A stretch of 48,351 nucleotides of DNA from Streptomyces sp. SA15 (GCF_002291145.1 NZ_NTGE01000124.1:1-48351), one strand, 5' to 3'. Positions 16,579 to 25,110 are shown, numbered from the stretch's first letter. Made by a program: numbers and translations. The notes: a model not told the origin generated them from the letters alone.

Positions 16579-17919
16579 GTGTCCGTCCCCGCCGCACCGC
16601 CCGGCCAGCCGAAAAAAGCCGCCACGGCGGCCTGGATCGGCAGCGCCCTGGAGTACTACGACTTCTTCATCTACGGCAGCGCGGCCGCGCTGATCTTCCC
16701 CGAGGTCTTCTTCGACGAGTCCGACCCGGCCACCGCGACCTTGCTGTCGCTGGCCACGTTCGGCGTCGCGTACGCGGCCCGTCCCATCGGCGCGCTCTTC
16801 CTCGGGCACTTCGGCGACAAGGTCGGCCGTAAGAAGATCATGGTCTTCACGCTGATCCTGATGGGCGTGTCGACGTTCCTCATCGGCTGTCTGCCCACCC
16901 GGGAGCAGGTCGGCACGCTCGCCCCGATCCTGCTCGTCCTGTGCCGTGTGCTGCAGGGCATCTCGGCGGCCGGCGAGCAGGCCAGCGCCAACTCCATGAC
17001 GCTGGAACACGCCCCACCGCACCGGCGCGGCTTCTTCACCAGCTTCACGCTCAGCGGCACCCAGGGCGGCCAGCTGCTCGCCACGCTGGTCTTCATCCCC
17101 GTCGCCGCGCTGCCCGAGGACCAGCTGATGTCCTGGGGCTGGCGGGTGCCGTTCTGGCTGAGCGTCGCGGTCGCCGTCGTCGGCTACGTCATCCGCCGCA
17201 CGCTCGACGAGACCCCGGCCTTCGCCCAGCAGGCCTCCGACGAGGGCGTCGCCAGGCTGCCGCTGGCGATCCTGATGCGCGAGCACTGGCGGGACGTGCT
17301 GCGGGTGATCGCGGGCGCGCTCATCGCCTCCGTCAGCACGATCTTCACGGTCTGGGCGCTGGCGTACGCGACCAGCGACTCGGTCGGCATGTCCCGCTCG
17401 TCCATGCTGTGGGTGGGCGCGCTCGCCAACCTCGTCGCGCTCGCCGCGATCCCGCTGTGGGCCACGCTGTCGGACCGCATCGGCCGGCGCCCGGTGTATC
17501 TGATCGGCGCGGCGGGCAGCGCGGTGGCGATGTTCGTCTACCTGTGGGCGATCTCGACGGGCTCCTACCCGCTGACCCTGCTGCTGGGCATCGTCGCCTT
17601 CGGTGTCGTCTACAGCGCCGCGAACGGCGTGTGGCCGTCCTTCTACGGCGAGATGTTCGCCACCCGCGTCCGGCTGTCGGGCATGGCGATCGGGACCCAG
17701 ATCGGCTTCGCCGTGGCGGGATTCGCGGTCACCTTCGCCGCGCAGATCGCCGGCCCGGACGGTGACGACTGGATGGCGGTGGCCCTGTTCACCGCGGCCC
17801 TGTGCGTCCCGCCGGTGATCGCGGTCCTCTCGGCCCGCGAGACCCACAGGGTCCCGACTCAGAAGCTCGGCGAGCGCTCGCCCGGCCAGGCGCGGCAGCC
17901 GGAGAGGGTGACGGCCTGA
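16579..17919 (+). CDS. MFS metabolite:H+ symporter, shikimate-permease type
   Basis: 446 residues from GTG 16579 after GAAGGAG. It has about 12 membrane segments. The metabolite:proton symporter signature is clear (AAWIGSALEYYDFFIYGSAA at the N-terminus, GHFGDKVGRKKIM in loop 2-3, QGISAAGEQASANSMTLEHA). ShiA- and QsuA-like importers belong to this class. Placement after the TetR gene in a dehydroshikimate locus points to shikimate or quinate import, but dicarboxylate or other substrates cannot be excluded from sequence. Confidence 0.87.
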   Translation: MSVPAAPPGQPKKAATAAWIGSALEYYDFFIYGSAAALIFPEVFFDESDPATATLLSLATFGVAYAARPIGALFLGHFGDKVGRKKIMVFTLILMGVSTFLIGCLPTREQVGTLAPILLVLCRVLQGISAAGEQASANSMTLEHAPPHRRGFFTSFTLSGTQGGQLLATLVFIPVAALPEDQLMSWGWRVPFWLSVAVAVVGYVIRRTLDETPAFAQQASDEGVARLPLAILMREHWRDVLRVIAGALIASVSTIFTVWALAYATSDSVGMSRSSMLWVGALANLVALAAIPLWATLSDRIGRRPVYLIGAAGSAVAMFVYLWAISTGSYPLTLLLGIVAFGVVYSAANGVWPSFYGEMFATRVRLSGMAIGTQIGFAVAGFAVTFAAQIAGPDGDDWMAVALFTAALCVPPVIAVLSARETHRVPTQKLGERSPGQARQPERVTA

Positions 17920-18027
17920 CCCCGCGCGCCTCCTCGCCGCACGTCCCCTCGCAGCCGCCGTGGCCGCGGGGGGCCGTGCCGTCCCGCCCGGACCGCCGTG
18001 GCGTCCCGCTCAGCCGCCGGCGTGCTG

Positions 18028-18180
18028 TCACCCGTTGGACCACGCCCGCTCGCAGAGCACCAGCCGGTATCCGTCGGGGTCCTCGACCGTGACGCCCCAC
18101 CGGTTCCAGTAGGGCGACGCCACTTCCGACGCAGGCCCTGGGACCGACGCCGCTTGCGGGGCACTGCCCGTGCACGACAC
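18028..18180 (-). pseudogene. C-terminal remnant of a glyoxalase/VOC-family gene
   Basis: The reverse strand encodes SPYWNRWGVTVEDPDGYRLV followed by LCERAWSNG and a stop at 18028. This is the typical last strand-loop-strand of a VOC (glyoxalase/bleomycin-resistance) protein. Upstream the frame stays open only to about 18195 and lacks the N-terminal beta-alpha-beta units. The fragment is therefore about 40-50 residues of a protein normally of 120 or more. It lies in the otherwise gene-free 386-bp stretch 17920-18305. Confidence 0.6.
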
Positions 18181-18305
18181 CGCGGCGATCGACGATCATC
18201 GCGATACGGGGGACCGTTCACCTGTTCCTGCGCGACGATGATGTCTGAGGCCGTTCCGGTGGGGTATGCCGGACCGCACCTCGACGAACGCGACGGAGGA
18301 GAACG

Positions 18306-19535
18306 ATGGCACGACTGCGGCAAGAGGCGGACCCGGGTGAGGCGGGGCTGGATCCGAAGGCGCTGGACCGCCTCGACCAGCACTTCGCCCACTACGTCGA
18401 CGAGGGCCGCCTGCCCGGCTTCCTCGTGGCCGTCTCGCGCGGCGGACGTGTCGCCCACCTCACCACGCACGGCCGCCGTGACATCGCCGCCGGGCTCCCC
18501 GTCGAGACCGACACGCTGTGGCGGATCTACTCCATGACCAAGCCGGTCACCGCGGTCGCCGCGCTGCTCCTGGTGGAGGAGGGCCGGCTGTCGCTGGACG
18601 ACCCGGTCGACCGCCACCTCCCGGCCTTCGCCGAACCGCGGGTGTACGTCAGCGGCTCCGGCGCCGACACCGTGACCCGCCCGGCCGCCGGACCGATACT
18701 CGTACGGCACCTGATGACCCACACCGCGGGCCTGACCTTCGCCTTCTACCATTCCCACCCCGTCGACGCCCTCTACCGCGACGCCGACCTGGAGTCGTCG
18801 GTGGTTCCGGGATCGGACCTGGCGCACACGGTCGACGTGTACGCGAGCCTGCCGCTGCAGTTCGAGCCGGGCACGCAGTGGAACTACTCGGTCGCCTCCA
18901 ACGTGCTCGGCCGGGTCATCGAGGTGGTGTCCGGGCAGCCGCTCGACACGTTCTTCGCCGAGCGGATCTTCGGCCCGCTCGGGATGACCGACGCCGGGTT
19001 CCGCGTCACCGACGAGCAGGCGGGCCGGCTCGCCGAGCTGTACGGCGACGCCGACGGCGGCGGCATCGAGCCGATCCCCGGTCTTCCGCTGCGCGGCCGT
19101 CCCCGCTTCCTGTCGGGCAGCGGCGGGATGGTGGCCTCCGCCCACGACATGCACCGCTTCATGGAGCTGCTGCGCCGCCGCGGCGAGCTCGACGGCATCC
19201 GCCTCCTCGCCCCCGAGACGGTGGACCTGATGACCTCCAACCACCTCCCCGGCGGCGCCGACCTGCGCGCCTTCGGCAGCAAGCCCGCGCACGACGAACC
19301 GGGCAACGACGGCGTCGGCTTCGGCCTCGGCGTCTCGGTGGTGATCGACCCGGCGCGCACCCAGGCTCCCTCGGGCCTCGGCACGTACGGCTGGAGCGGC
19401 GTGGCGACGACGACGTTCTGGGTCGACCCGAGCCGCGACCTGACCGTGCAGTTCATGACGCAGGTACGGCCGAAGAGCTCCCACACGATCTTCCCGGACC
19501 TCAAGCGGCTGGTGCACGAGGCGGTCGTCGGCTAG
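18306..19535 (+). CDS. Serine hydrolase of the beta-lactamase/esterase family
   Basis: 409 residues from ATG 18306, with GGAGGAGAACG just upstream. The SxxK nucleophile motif is SMTK (in WRIYSMTKPVTAVAALLL). The tyrosine motif is WNYSVASNVLGRVIEVV and the third-box equivalent is YGWSGVATTTFWVDP. This arrangement is typical of class C-like esterases (EstB group) rather than true beta-lactamases. There is no signal peptide, so it is probably cytoplasmic. The substrate is unknown and context gives no clear link. Confidence 0.88.
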   Translation: MARLRQEADPGEAGLDPKALDRLDQHFAHYVDEGRLPGFLVAVSRGGRVAHLTTHGRRDIAAGLPVETDTLWRIYSMTKPVTAVAALLLVEEGRLSLDDPVDRHLPAFAEPRVYVSGSGADTVTRPAAGPILVRHLMTHTAGLTFAFYHSHPVDALYRDADLESSVVPGSDLAHTVDVYASLPLQFEPGTQWNYSVASNVLGRVIEVVSGQPLDTFFAERIFGPLGMTDAGFRVTDEQAGRLAELYGDADGGGIEPIPGLPLRGRPRFLSGSGGMVASAHDMHRFMELLRRRGELDGIRLLAPETVDLMTSNHLPGGADLRAFGSKPAHDEPGNDGVGFGLGVSVVIDPARTQAPSGLGTYGWSGVATTTFWVDPSRDLTVQFMTQVRPKSSHTIFPDLKRLVHEAVVG

Positions 19536-19572
19536 ACCGTGGACCAGCTCGTCGGCCACCGACGACCGCGCC

Positions 19573-19606
19573 GTCTCCTCGCAGCCCGGCCCGGCCACGA
19601 GGAGAC
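19573..19606. terminator. Hairpin between convergent serine hydrolase and ribA genes
   Basis: GTCTCCTCG and CGAGGAGAC form a perfect 9-bp stem with a 16-nt GC-rich loop in the 110-bp convergent gap. A second small hairpin, TCGTCGG-CCA-CCGACGA, lies at 19549-19565. Together they probably end transcription from both sides. Confidence 0.55.
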
Positions 19607-19645
19607 CGATCCGCCCTCCGGGACGGCGACGACCGGCCCACCCGG

Positions 19646-20305
19646 TCAGGACAGGTGCGCCACCGCGTCCAGATGGGGCAGGTGGTGGTCCAACCGCTCC
19701 CGCTTCGTGCGCAGATAGGTGATGTTGCTCTCGCACGGCGGTATCAGCAACGGCACCTGCTCGGCGACCTGGACGCCGTGCCGCAGCAACGCCTCGCGCT
19801 TGCGCGGGTTGTTGGACATCAGGCGTACGGAGTTCACGCCCAGGTCGCGCAGGATCTCCGCGGCGACGCCGTAGTCGCGGGCGTCCACCGGCAGGCCGAG
19901 CGCCAGGTTCGCCTCGACGGTGTCCAGGCCCTCCGCCTGCAGGGCCATCGCCCGCAGCTTGGCGAGCAGGCCGATGCCCCGCCCCTCATGCCCTCTCAGG
20001 TAGACGACGACACCGCTGCCTTCGGCGACGACGGCGCGCAGCGCGGAGTCGAGCTGGTCGCCGCACTCGCAGTGCTGGGAGCCGAAGGCGTCGCCGGTCA
20101 GGCACTCGGAATGCAGCCGGGTCAGGACGCCGTCCGTGGCGATGTCACCGTAGACCAGGGCCACTTGCTCGTCACCGCGGTCGTGGTCGAGGTAGCCGAC
20201 CGCCTGGAAATTCCCGTACACGGTGGGCAGCGGGGCATTCACCACGCGTTCCACGCCCGTGCGCTGTGGCGACTTCTTGCCGAGCACGCCAATTTTTTCT
20301 GTCAT
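19646..20305 (-). CDS. ribA: GTP cyclohydrolase II paralogue, predicted FAPy-forming (Met120 variant)
   Basis: 219 residues. GTP cyclohydrolase II opens the GTP ring with a zinc-activated water. Zinc cysteines are C68, C79 and C81 in HSECLTGDAFGSQHCECG; the Arg/Glu site is RGHEGRGIGLL. The conserved tyrosine of LRAYALQ (Tyr105 in E. coli RibA) is Met120 here (LRAMALQ). In the Streptomyces coelicolor paralogue SCO6655 this change is reported to stop hydrolysis at the formylated product FAPy. The product is therefore predicted to be the formamidopyrimidine nucleotide, not the riboflavin precursor. The adjacent divergent amidohydrolase fits as the deformylase. Confidence 0.88.
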   Translation of the reverse strand: MTEKIGVLGKKSPQRTGVERVVNAPLPTVYGNFQAVGYLDHDRGDEQVALVYGDIATDGVLTRLHSECLTGDAFGSQHCECGDQLDSALRAVVAEGSGVVVYLRGHEGRGIGLLAKLRAMALQAEGLDTVEANLALGLPVDARDYGVAAEILRDLGVNSVRLMSNNPRKREALLRHGVQVAEQVPLLIPPCESNITYLRTKRERLDHHLPHLDAVAHLS

Positions 20306-20343
20306 GATCTGGTTCCTAAGCAGAGACGAAAGGCCGTGGAAAG

Positions 20344-21102
20344 ATGAGTGGTTCGGGAATACGGTCGGCGGCGTACGGTCTGGTGCCGGCGGACACTACC
20401 GAAGACGTACGGACGCGCGGGGCGGGCGTCTCAACGCAGGTGGCCGTCCTTCCGGTCGGCAGCTTCGAGCAGCACGGTCCGTACCTGCCGCTCGCGACCG
20501 ACACGCTCGTCGCCTGCGCCGTCGCACGGGAGATCGCCGCCGCGTACCCCGTGCACCTCCTTCCTCCGGTGACCATCGCCTGCTCGCACGAGCACGCGGA
20601 CTGGCCGGGAACCGTCAGCATCTCCTCCGTGACCCTTCACGCGGTGGTACGGGACATAGCGGCGTCGCTGCGCCGGTCGGGCGTCGAGGCCCTGGTCGTG
20701 GTCAACGGGCACGGGGGGAACTACGTCCTGGGCAACGTGGTCCAGGAGTCCTCCGCGCGCGGTGAGCGGATGGCGCTCTTCCCGGCCCCGGAGGACTGGG
20801 AGGCGGCGCGGGAGCGGGCCGGTGTCGCGACCTCGCTGCTGACCGACATGCACGCGGGGGAAATCGAGACATCCATCCTTCTGCACGCCCATCCCGAATT
20901 GGTCCGACCCGGTTATGAGTCCGCCGATTTCGTCGCGGACGACCGCCGTCATCTGCTCACCACCGGGATGTCCGCCTATACCGATTCGGGCGTCATAGGC
21001 CGTCCTTCCCTGGGATCCGCGGAAAAGGGGAAGGAACTGCTGGCGAGCCTCGCCGATTCCTTCGAGTCGTATTTCTCGCTGCTCACTTCGGAGCCCGAGT
21101 AG
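20344..21102 (+). CDS. Creatininase-family amidohydrolase, possible FAPy deformylase
   Basis: 252 residues. Creatininase-fold metal ligands are visible: VGSFEQHGPYLPLATDT near residue 40, HEHADWPGT, VVNGHGGNYVLGN near residue 120, and DMHAGEIETS near residue 173. Archaeal ArfB of this family removes formate from FAPy nucleotide, the predicted product of the divergent ribA. The start is only 38 bp from the ribA start. The final 127 bp run antisense to the 3' end of the next gene, and base composition is somewhat AT-richer here. MftE-type peptidase activity is an alternative, but no mycofactocin genes are present. Confidence 0.82.
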   Translation: MSGSGIRSAAYGLVPADTTEDVRTRGAGVSTQVAVLPVGSFEQHGPYLPLATDTLVACAVAREIAAAYPVHLLPPVTIACSHEHADWPGTVSISSVTLHAVVRDIAASLRRSGVEALVVVNGHGGNYVLGNVVQESSARGERMALFPAPEDWEAARERAGVATSLLTDMHAGEIETSILLHAHPELVRPGYESADFVADDRRHLLTTGMSAYTDSGVIGRPSLGSAEKGKELLASLADSFESYFSLLTSEPE

Positions 21103-22313
21103 GGTCCGTCAGGCGCCAGGTGGGGTTCCGGGTCCGTTACGACGGCCCGGGCCCCGGAGCCTGCGCCGCGCAGGCCCGTGTACCAACGGGCGACCAGAAC
21201 GACGGCCCCCGGCAGACTCGCCACGAAGCTGAGCACGCCGTACACCACGGCGACCGCCAGTCCGCTGCTCGCGCCCAGGCCCGCGGCGCCGAACGCCCAG
21301 GCGGTGACGCCCTCGCGGGGGCCCCAACCGCCGACGTTCAGCGGCAGGCTCATGGCGAGCAGCGCGAGTACCGCCAGGGGCATCAGGACGACGGCGGAGG
21401 CGGCGGATCCGGCGACCCGGGCGGCGACGACGAACATCGCGAGGTGGCCGGAGAGGACGATGGCCGAGGAGAGGGCGACGCCGGGCCAGTTCCGGCGGGA
21501 CAGCAGGCCCTCGCGGGCCTCGCCGAGACTTGCGCGCAGGGCCCGCCCTCGGCGGGAGGGCGCCCGGTTCATCCGAACGGCCACGACGACCGCGAGCGCA
21601 CCCAGCGCGGCGAGGCCGAGCAGGGGGGCGAGCTGCCGGGTGTCGGCCAGCACGGGTGACGGCATCGTCAGCAGCACCGCCACGCCGACGACGGCCAGCA
21701 CGGCCTGTCCCGCGGCCCGTTCGAGAACGACCGAGCGGACACCGCGCCCCAGGTCGCCGGCGTTCTGCCCGTGCCGTACCGCCCGGTGGACGTCGCCGAG
21801 GACACCGCCGGGCAGGGCCGCGTTCAGGAACAGCGCGCGGTAGTAGTCGGCCACGGCCGGGCCGAGCGGCAGCCGGATCTTCAGGCCCCGGGCGACCAAC
21901 TGCCAGCGCCAGGCGCTGAACACGGTGGTGACCAGGCCGACGCCGAGCGCCACCAGCAGCGTCGGTCCGTCGATCCGCCGCAGCCCGTCCAGGAAGACGC
22001 CGGTGCCCATGCGCCACAGCAGTACGGCGAGGATGGCGATGCCGGCGACGGTGCCGAAGTGGGTGCGTAGGGCGCGGGAGTTGAGGCGCGACAGGAGCGT
22101 GCGCAGAGCGGTACGGATCCGGGATGTGCCCGAGGCGGGGTCCGTACGGGCCTCGGACACGATCACGCCGATCCGGGCCTCGGAGACGGCCGCGTCGGTG
22201 CGGGCCGTCTGCTTCCGTCCGGCCGGGACGAGCGGCACGGCGGACCTCACGCGGTGCACCCGCTGGTCCGTTTCGGGCCGTACGACCCACGCCCGCACCG
22301 TCTCCACGCTCAT
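20976..22313 (-). CDS. Flippase-like membrane protein (LPG-synthase TM / UPF0104 family)
   Basis: 445 residues from ATG 22313, which overlaps the methyltransferase stop (ATGA). About 8 membrane segments begin near residue 87 (FGTVAGIAILAVLLWRMGTG). Family traits are VFSAWRWQLVARGLKIRLPL, ALPGGVLGDVHRAVRHG and MSLPLNVGGWGPREGVTAWA. Relatives act as lipid flippases or as TM regions of LPG synthases; no aminoacyl-transfer domain is present. The charged tail of about 60 residues ends only at 20976, so about 42 codons are antisense to the creatininase-family gene. Confidence 0.78.
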   Translation of the reverse strand: MSVETVRAWVVRPETDQRVHRVRSAVPLVPAGRKQTARTDAAVSEARIGVIVSEARTDPASGTSRIRTALRTLLSRLNSRALRTHFGTVAGIAILAVLLWRMGTGVFLDGLRRIDGPTLLVALGVGLVTTVFSAWRWQLVARGLKIRLPLGPAVADYYRALFLNAALPGGVLGDVHRAVRHGQNAGDLGRGVRSVVLERAAGQAVLAVVGVAVLLTMPSPVLADTRQLAPLLGLAALGALAVVVAVRMNRAPSRRGRALRASLGEAREGLLSRRNWPGVALSSAIVLSGHLAMFVVAARVAGSAASAVVLMPLAVLALLAMSLPLNVGGWGPREGVTAWAFGAAGLGASSGLAVAVVYGVLSFVASLPGAVVLVARWYTGLRGAGSGARAVVTDPEPHLAPDGPYSGSEVSSEKYDSKESARLASSSFPFSADPREGRPMTPESV

Positions 22314-23362
22314 GACGCCCCGCCCGTCGGCCGGGACAGCGCCAGCAGGTCGCTGTGGTGGACCAAGACCCGCAGCTCCCCCGCCGCACAGGCTTCGAGG
22401 CGCTCCCGCAGATACCGTTCTGCGCGGGCCCTCAACTCGGGGCGCTGTTCGACGGCCGCCCCGACCCAGCCGCGCAGCCACTGGGCCGTCAGCTCGGATT
22501 CGGCCGGGCCGAGCCGCCAAGGGCTCGGGTGCAGTCGTACGGTCGCACCGCGTTCGGAGAAGGCCTCGCACGCCACGTTGACGGCGTCCGGGCCCAGCAG
22601 GCCGTCCCGGCGCTGATGTTCGTTGAACGCCTCGGCGATCTCCTCGTCCAGCGGGTCGGACGGGGTCAGTTCCACGCGACCGGCTACGGAGAGCGTCAGC
22701 AGGGCCGGGCAGCCGGCTCCGGTGCAGGCGGCGGCGAGGGTGTCGATCTCCTCGCGGGTGAGGACGTCGAGCAGTGCGGAGGCCGTCACCAGCGAGGCGC
22801 CGGCCAGGGCGTCGGGGGTGAGCCGGGCGACGTCACCGCGCCGGGTCTCCACCGTGACCCGGCTGCCGTCGGCGGACGAGCGCGGGGAGGAGACGGCGGC
22901 GAAGTGCAGCAGGTAGGGGTCGCGGTCGTGCAGGATCCAGTGCTGGGGACCGTCCAGGCGGGAGGCCAGCCAGCGGCCCATCGAGCCCGTGCCGCAGCCC
23001 AGGTCGTGAATGACCAGCCCGTCGGCCCGTCCCGGCAGGTTGGCGAGCCGGATCCGCAGCGGATCGAGCAGCTCCGGCGCCCGCGCGGCGGCGTCGGCGC
23101 CCTCCCGCAGCTCCAGCCACTCGGGGGCGTAGCGTGGCGGGTCGTCGGGGCCCGCGTCCCGCAGGCGTACGGTGGGCCGCTCGCCGGGGCGGAGGGTGGG
23201 GCCGGCGCCGGGGATGACGGTGTCCACCGGCTCGGCACCGGCCATCCAGGCTGCGGCCGACTCGGCGCCGGCCGCCAGGGTTTCCGTCGACTCGGCGGCT
23301 TCTCGCGGCCCGGGCTGGGCCGGAATCCTGCCCGCGTGCTGTGTCATTGCCGTCTTCCTCAT
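22310..23362 (-). CDS. Class I SAM-dependent methyltransferase
   Basis: 350 residues from ATG 23362, with GGAGGG 6 bp upstream. The first 100 residues are low-complexity and Ala/Glu-rich. The SAM motif I is IHDLGCGTGSMGRWLASRL near residue 120, followed by WILHDRDPYLLHFAAV. The acceptor is unknown. It is coupled by 4-bp overlaps to the glycosyltransferase before it and the membrane protein after it, so it probably modifies the same product. Confidence 0.85.
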   Translation of the reverse strand: MRKTAMTQHAGRIPAQPGPREAAESTETLAAGAESAAAWMAGAEPVDTVIPGAGPTLRPGERPTVRLRDAGPDDPPRYAPEWLELREGADAAARAPELLDPLRIRLANLPGRADGLVIHDLGCGTGSMGRWLASRLDGPQHWILHDRDPYLLHFAAVSSPRSSADGSRVTVETRRGDVARLTPDALAGASLVTASALLDVLTREEIDTLAAACTGAGCPALLTLSVAGRVELTPSDPLDEEIAEAFNEHQRRDGLLGPDAVNVACEAFSERGATVRLHPSPWRLGPAESELTAQWLRGWVGAAVEQRPELRARAERYLRERLEACAAGELRVLVHHSDLLALSRPTGGAS

Positions 23363-24570
23363 GCCGCCCTCCTGGGTTCGTTCGGCAGTCGGCCCAGTAC
23401 TCCGGCCAGGCTGCGGGCCGTGGCCGCCCAACCGCCCAGGGCGGCTCGTCGGCCTCGTGCGGCCGCCTTCAGGCGGCGCCGTACGTCCGCCTCGCCGAAC
23501 CAGCCGCGCAGTTCGGAGGCGAGAGCGGCGGGGTCCTCCGGCGGGACGAGAATGCCGGGCACGCCGCCGTCCGGGGCGCGGCCGACCGCCTCCGCGACAC
23601 CGCCGACGTCCGTCGCCAGCACCGGGATGCCGCGCGCCAGCGCCTCGGTCACCGCCATGCCGTAGGTCTCGGCGTAGGAGGCGAGGACCATGAGGTCGGC
23701 GGCGGCGTAGCTGGCGTCGAGTTGGGCACCGGCCTGCGGGCCCGCGAGGTGCAGGCGGTCCTGAAGGCCGTACTTCTGGATCATGACCTGGAGTTTGGCC
23801 ACGTACTGGGGGTCGTGGCCGAGGCCGCCGACGCAGACGCAGCTCCAGGGCAGGTCGGTCACCGCGGCGAGGGCCTCCACCAGCCGGTGCTGCCCCTTGC
23901 GCGGGGTCACGGCGGCGACGCACAGCAGGCGGGAGACGCCGTCGGTGCCGGAGGCGAGGGGGGCGATGTCGGCGCCGGGGGCGGCGACATGGACCCGGTC
24001 GGGGGCGAGTCCGTGGTGGGAGACGAGGCGGCGCACCGCCCAGTCGCTGGTGGCGACGACCGCGGGCACGGCCCGCAGTACGGCGCGCTCCTTGGCGTCC
24101 AGTTCGGCCGCCAGCGCAGGCTCCAGTCCCGTCTCGTCGCCGAGTGGCAGGTGGACGAGGACGACGAGCCGCAGCCGCTCGGCCTCGGGGACGATGATCT
24201 CGGGGACGCCGCAGGCGACCAGTCCGTCGAGCAGGACGACCGTGTCGTCCGGCAGGTTGGCCAGGACGCGGGCGAGTTCCGTCCGGGCGGCGGCCCCGGG
24301 GCGGGGCCACTCGCCGGGCACGGCGTGCTGGTGCACCTGCCAGCCGAAGCCGGGCAGGTCCAAAGTCACGCGCCGGTCATAGGCGTTGCCGCCGCTGGGC
24401 GCGCTCGGGTCGTCGACGCCGCCCGGCATGACGAAGTGCACGGAACGCAGGGACATGGGGATGATCTCGGCGTTCTTCAGGGCGGAGTGCTGCACGGGCA
24501 GGTAGCCGAGCCGCTGCTCCGTGCCGCCGGCCGTCACCTGCTCCACCATTTCCAGGGTCACGTCGGTCAC
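23359..24570 (-). CDS. GT4-family glycosyltransferase
   Basis: 403 residues from GTG 24570, overlapping the PTPS-like stop (GTGA). It has a GT-B fold. The C-terminal donor domain shows TPRKGQHRLVEALAAV, GPQAGAQLDASYAAADLMVL and the E-x7-E type motif ETYGMAVTEALARGIPVLAT. The nucleotide-sugar donor is probably a hexose-NDP; the acceptor is unknown. Its place between a pterin-like enzyme and a methyltransferase suggests glycosylation of a pterin-related or lipid intermediate. Confidence 0.88.
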   Translation of the reverse strand: MTDVTLEMVEQVTAGGTEQRLGYLPVQHSALKNAEIIPMSLRSVHFVMPGGVDDPSAPSGGNAYDRRVTLDLPGFGWQVHQHAVPGEWPRPGAAARTELARVLANLPDDTVVLLDGLVACGVPEIIVPEAERLRLVVLVHLPLGDETGLEPALAAELDAKERAVLRAVPAVVATSDWAVRRLVSHHGLAPDRVHVAAPGADIAPLASGTDGVSRLLCVAAVTPRKGQHRLVEALAAVTDLPWSCVCVGGLGHDPQYVAKLQVMIQKYGLQDRLHLAGPQAGAQLDASYAAADLMVLASYAETYGMAVTEALARGIPVLATDVGGVAEAVGRAPDGGVPGILVPPEDPAALASELRGWFGEADVRRRLKAAARGRRAALGGWAATARSLAGVLGRLPNEPRRAA

Positions 24571-24965
24571 AGGGCACGCTCGTAACTCGCCCAGGCGACG
24601 TGCGACTCGTGCAGGGTGACGGTGAGGCCCGCGAGGCCCTTGGCGCCCTCGCCCAGCGCTCCCTTGTGAATGCGCTCGGCGAGACGGTCGGCGATGACCT
24701 TGGCCAGGAACTCCGTGGAGGTGTTGATTCCGGCGAAGTCGGGCTCGTTGTCGAGGTTCCGGTAGTTCAGCTCGCTGACCACGGCGCCCAGTTCCTGAGT
24801 GGCCAGTCCGATGTCGACGACGATGTTGTCGTCGTCCAGCTGTTCGCGCCGGAACGTGGCGTCCACGAGGAACGTCGCTCCGTGCAGGCGCTGCGCGGGT
24901 CCGAAGACCTCGCCGCGGAAGCTGTGGGCGATCATGATGTGATCGCGGACGGTGATGCTGAACAA
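24567..24965 (-). CDS. PTPS/QueD-fold protein lacking the catalytic triad
   Basis: 132 residues, a T-fold (tunnelling fold) protein. The canonical 6-pyruvoyltetrahydropterin synthase has three zinc histidines and a Cys-Asp-His triad. Here H14 and H28 remain but the third ligand is A30 (RLHGAT instead of HGH). There is no cysteine at all, and the Asp-His pair reads N67-Y68 (LNYRNLD). The pterin-anchoring Glu is kept (E120 in LHESHVAWASYE). The S. coelicolor relative SCO6650 was crystallised and reported to lack zinc and the triad yet keep a pterin-type pocket. The reaction is unknown; it may bind or rearrange the product of the ribA/amidohydrolase pair. Confidence 0.85.
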   Translation of the reverse strand: MFSITVRDHIMIAHSFRGEVFGPAQRLHGATFLVDATFRREQLDDDNIVVDIGLATQELGAVVSELNYRNLDNEPDFAGINTSTEFLAKVIADRLAERIHKGALGEGAKGLAGLTVTLHESHVAWASYERAL

Positions 24966-24995
24966 CGGACGACCCTCCAGGTGCGGCGCGTCTGG

Positions 24996-25020
24996 TCCCC
25001 CGCCGATCCCTGCCGGGGGA
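24996..25020. promoter_or_regulatory. Hairpin in the leader of the PTPS-like operon
   Basis: TCCCCCG and CGGGGGA form a perfect 7-bp stem with an 11-nt loop, 31 bp upstream of the PTPS-like start in the 172-bp gap after the dehydrogenase. It could be an attenuator, an mRNA-stabilising structure, or an internal terminator separating the dehydrogenase from the four coupled genes. Confidence 0.35.
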
Positions 25021-25110
25021 TGCCGTGTAGTACGGCTCTTCGCTTCCCGTTGTTCAGCCGAGTCTCACTCTTTTCTCAGGTCAGGCGCTCTTGCCCTGAG
25101 GAGACGGCAC

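Noticed and set aside
17920..18305. Possible complete forward gene in the 386-bp gap
   Set aside because: Forward frames are Arg/Pro-rich noise; only the reverse-strand VOC remnant shows real similarity.
18306..19535. Antibiotic-resistance beta-lactamase
   Set aside because: No signal peptide and an esterase-like YSV/GWSG arrangement; family similarity alone does not support beta-lactam hydrolysis.
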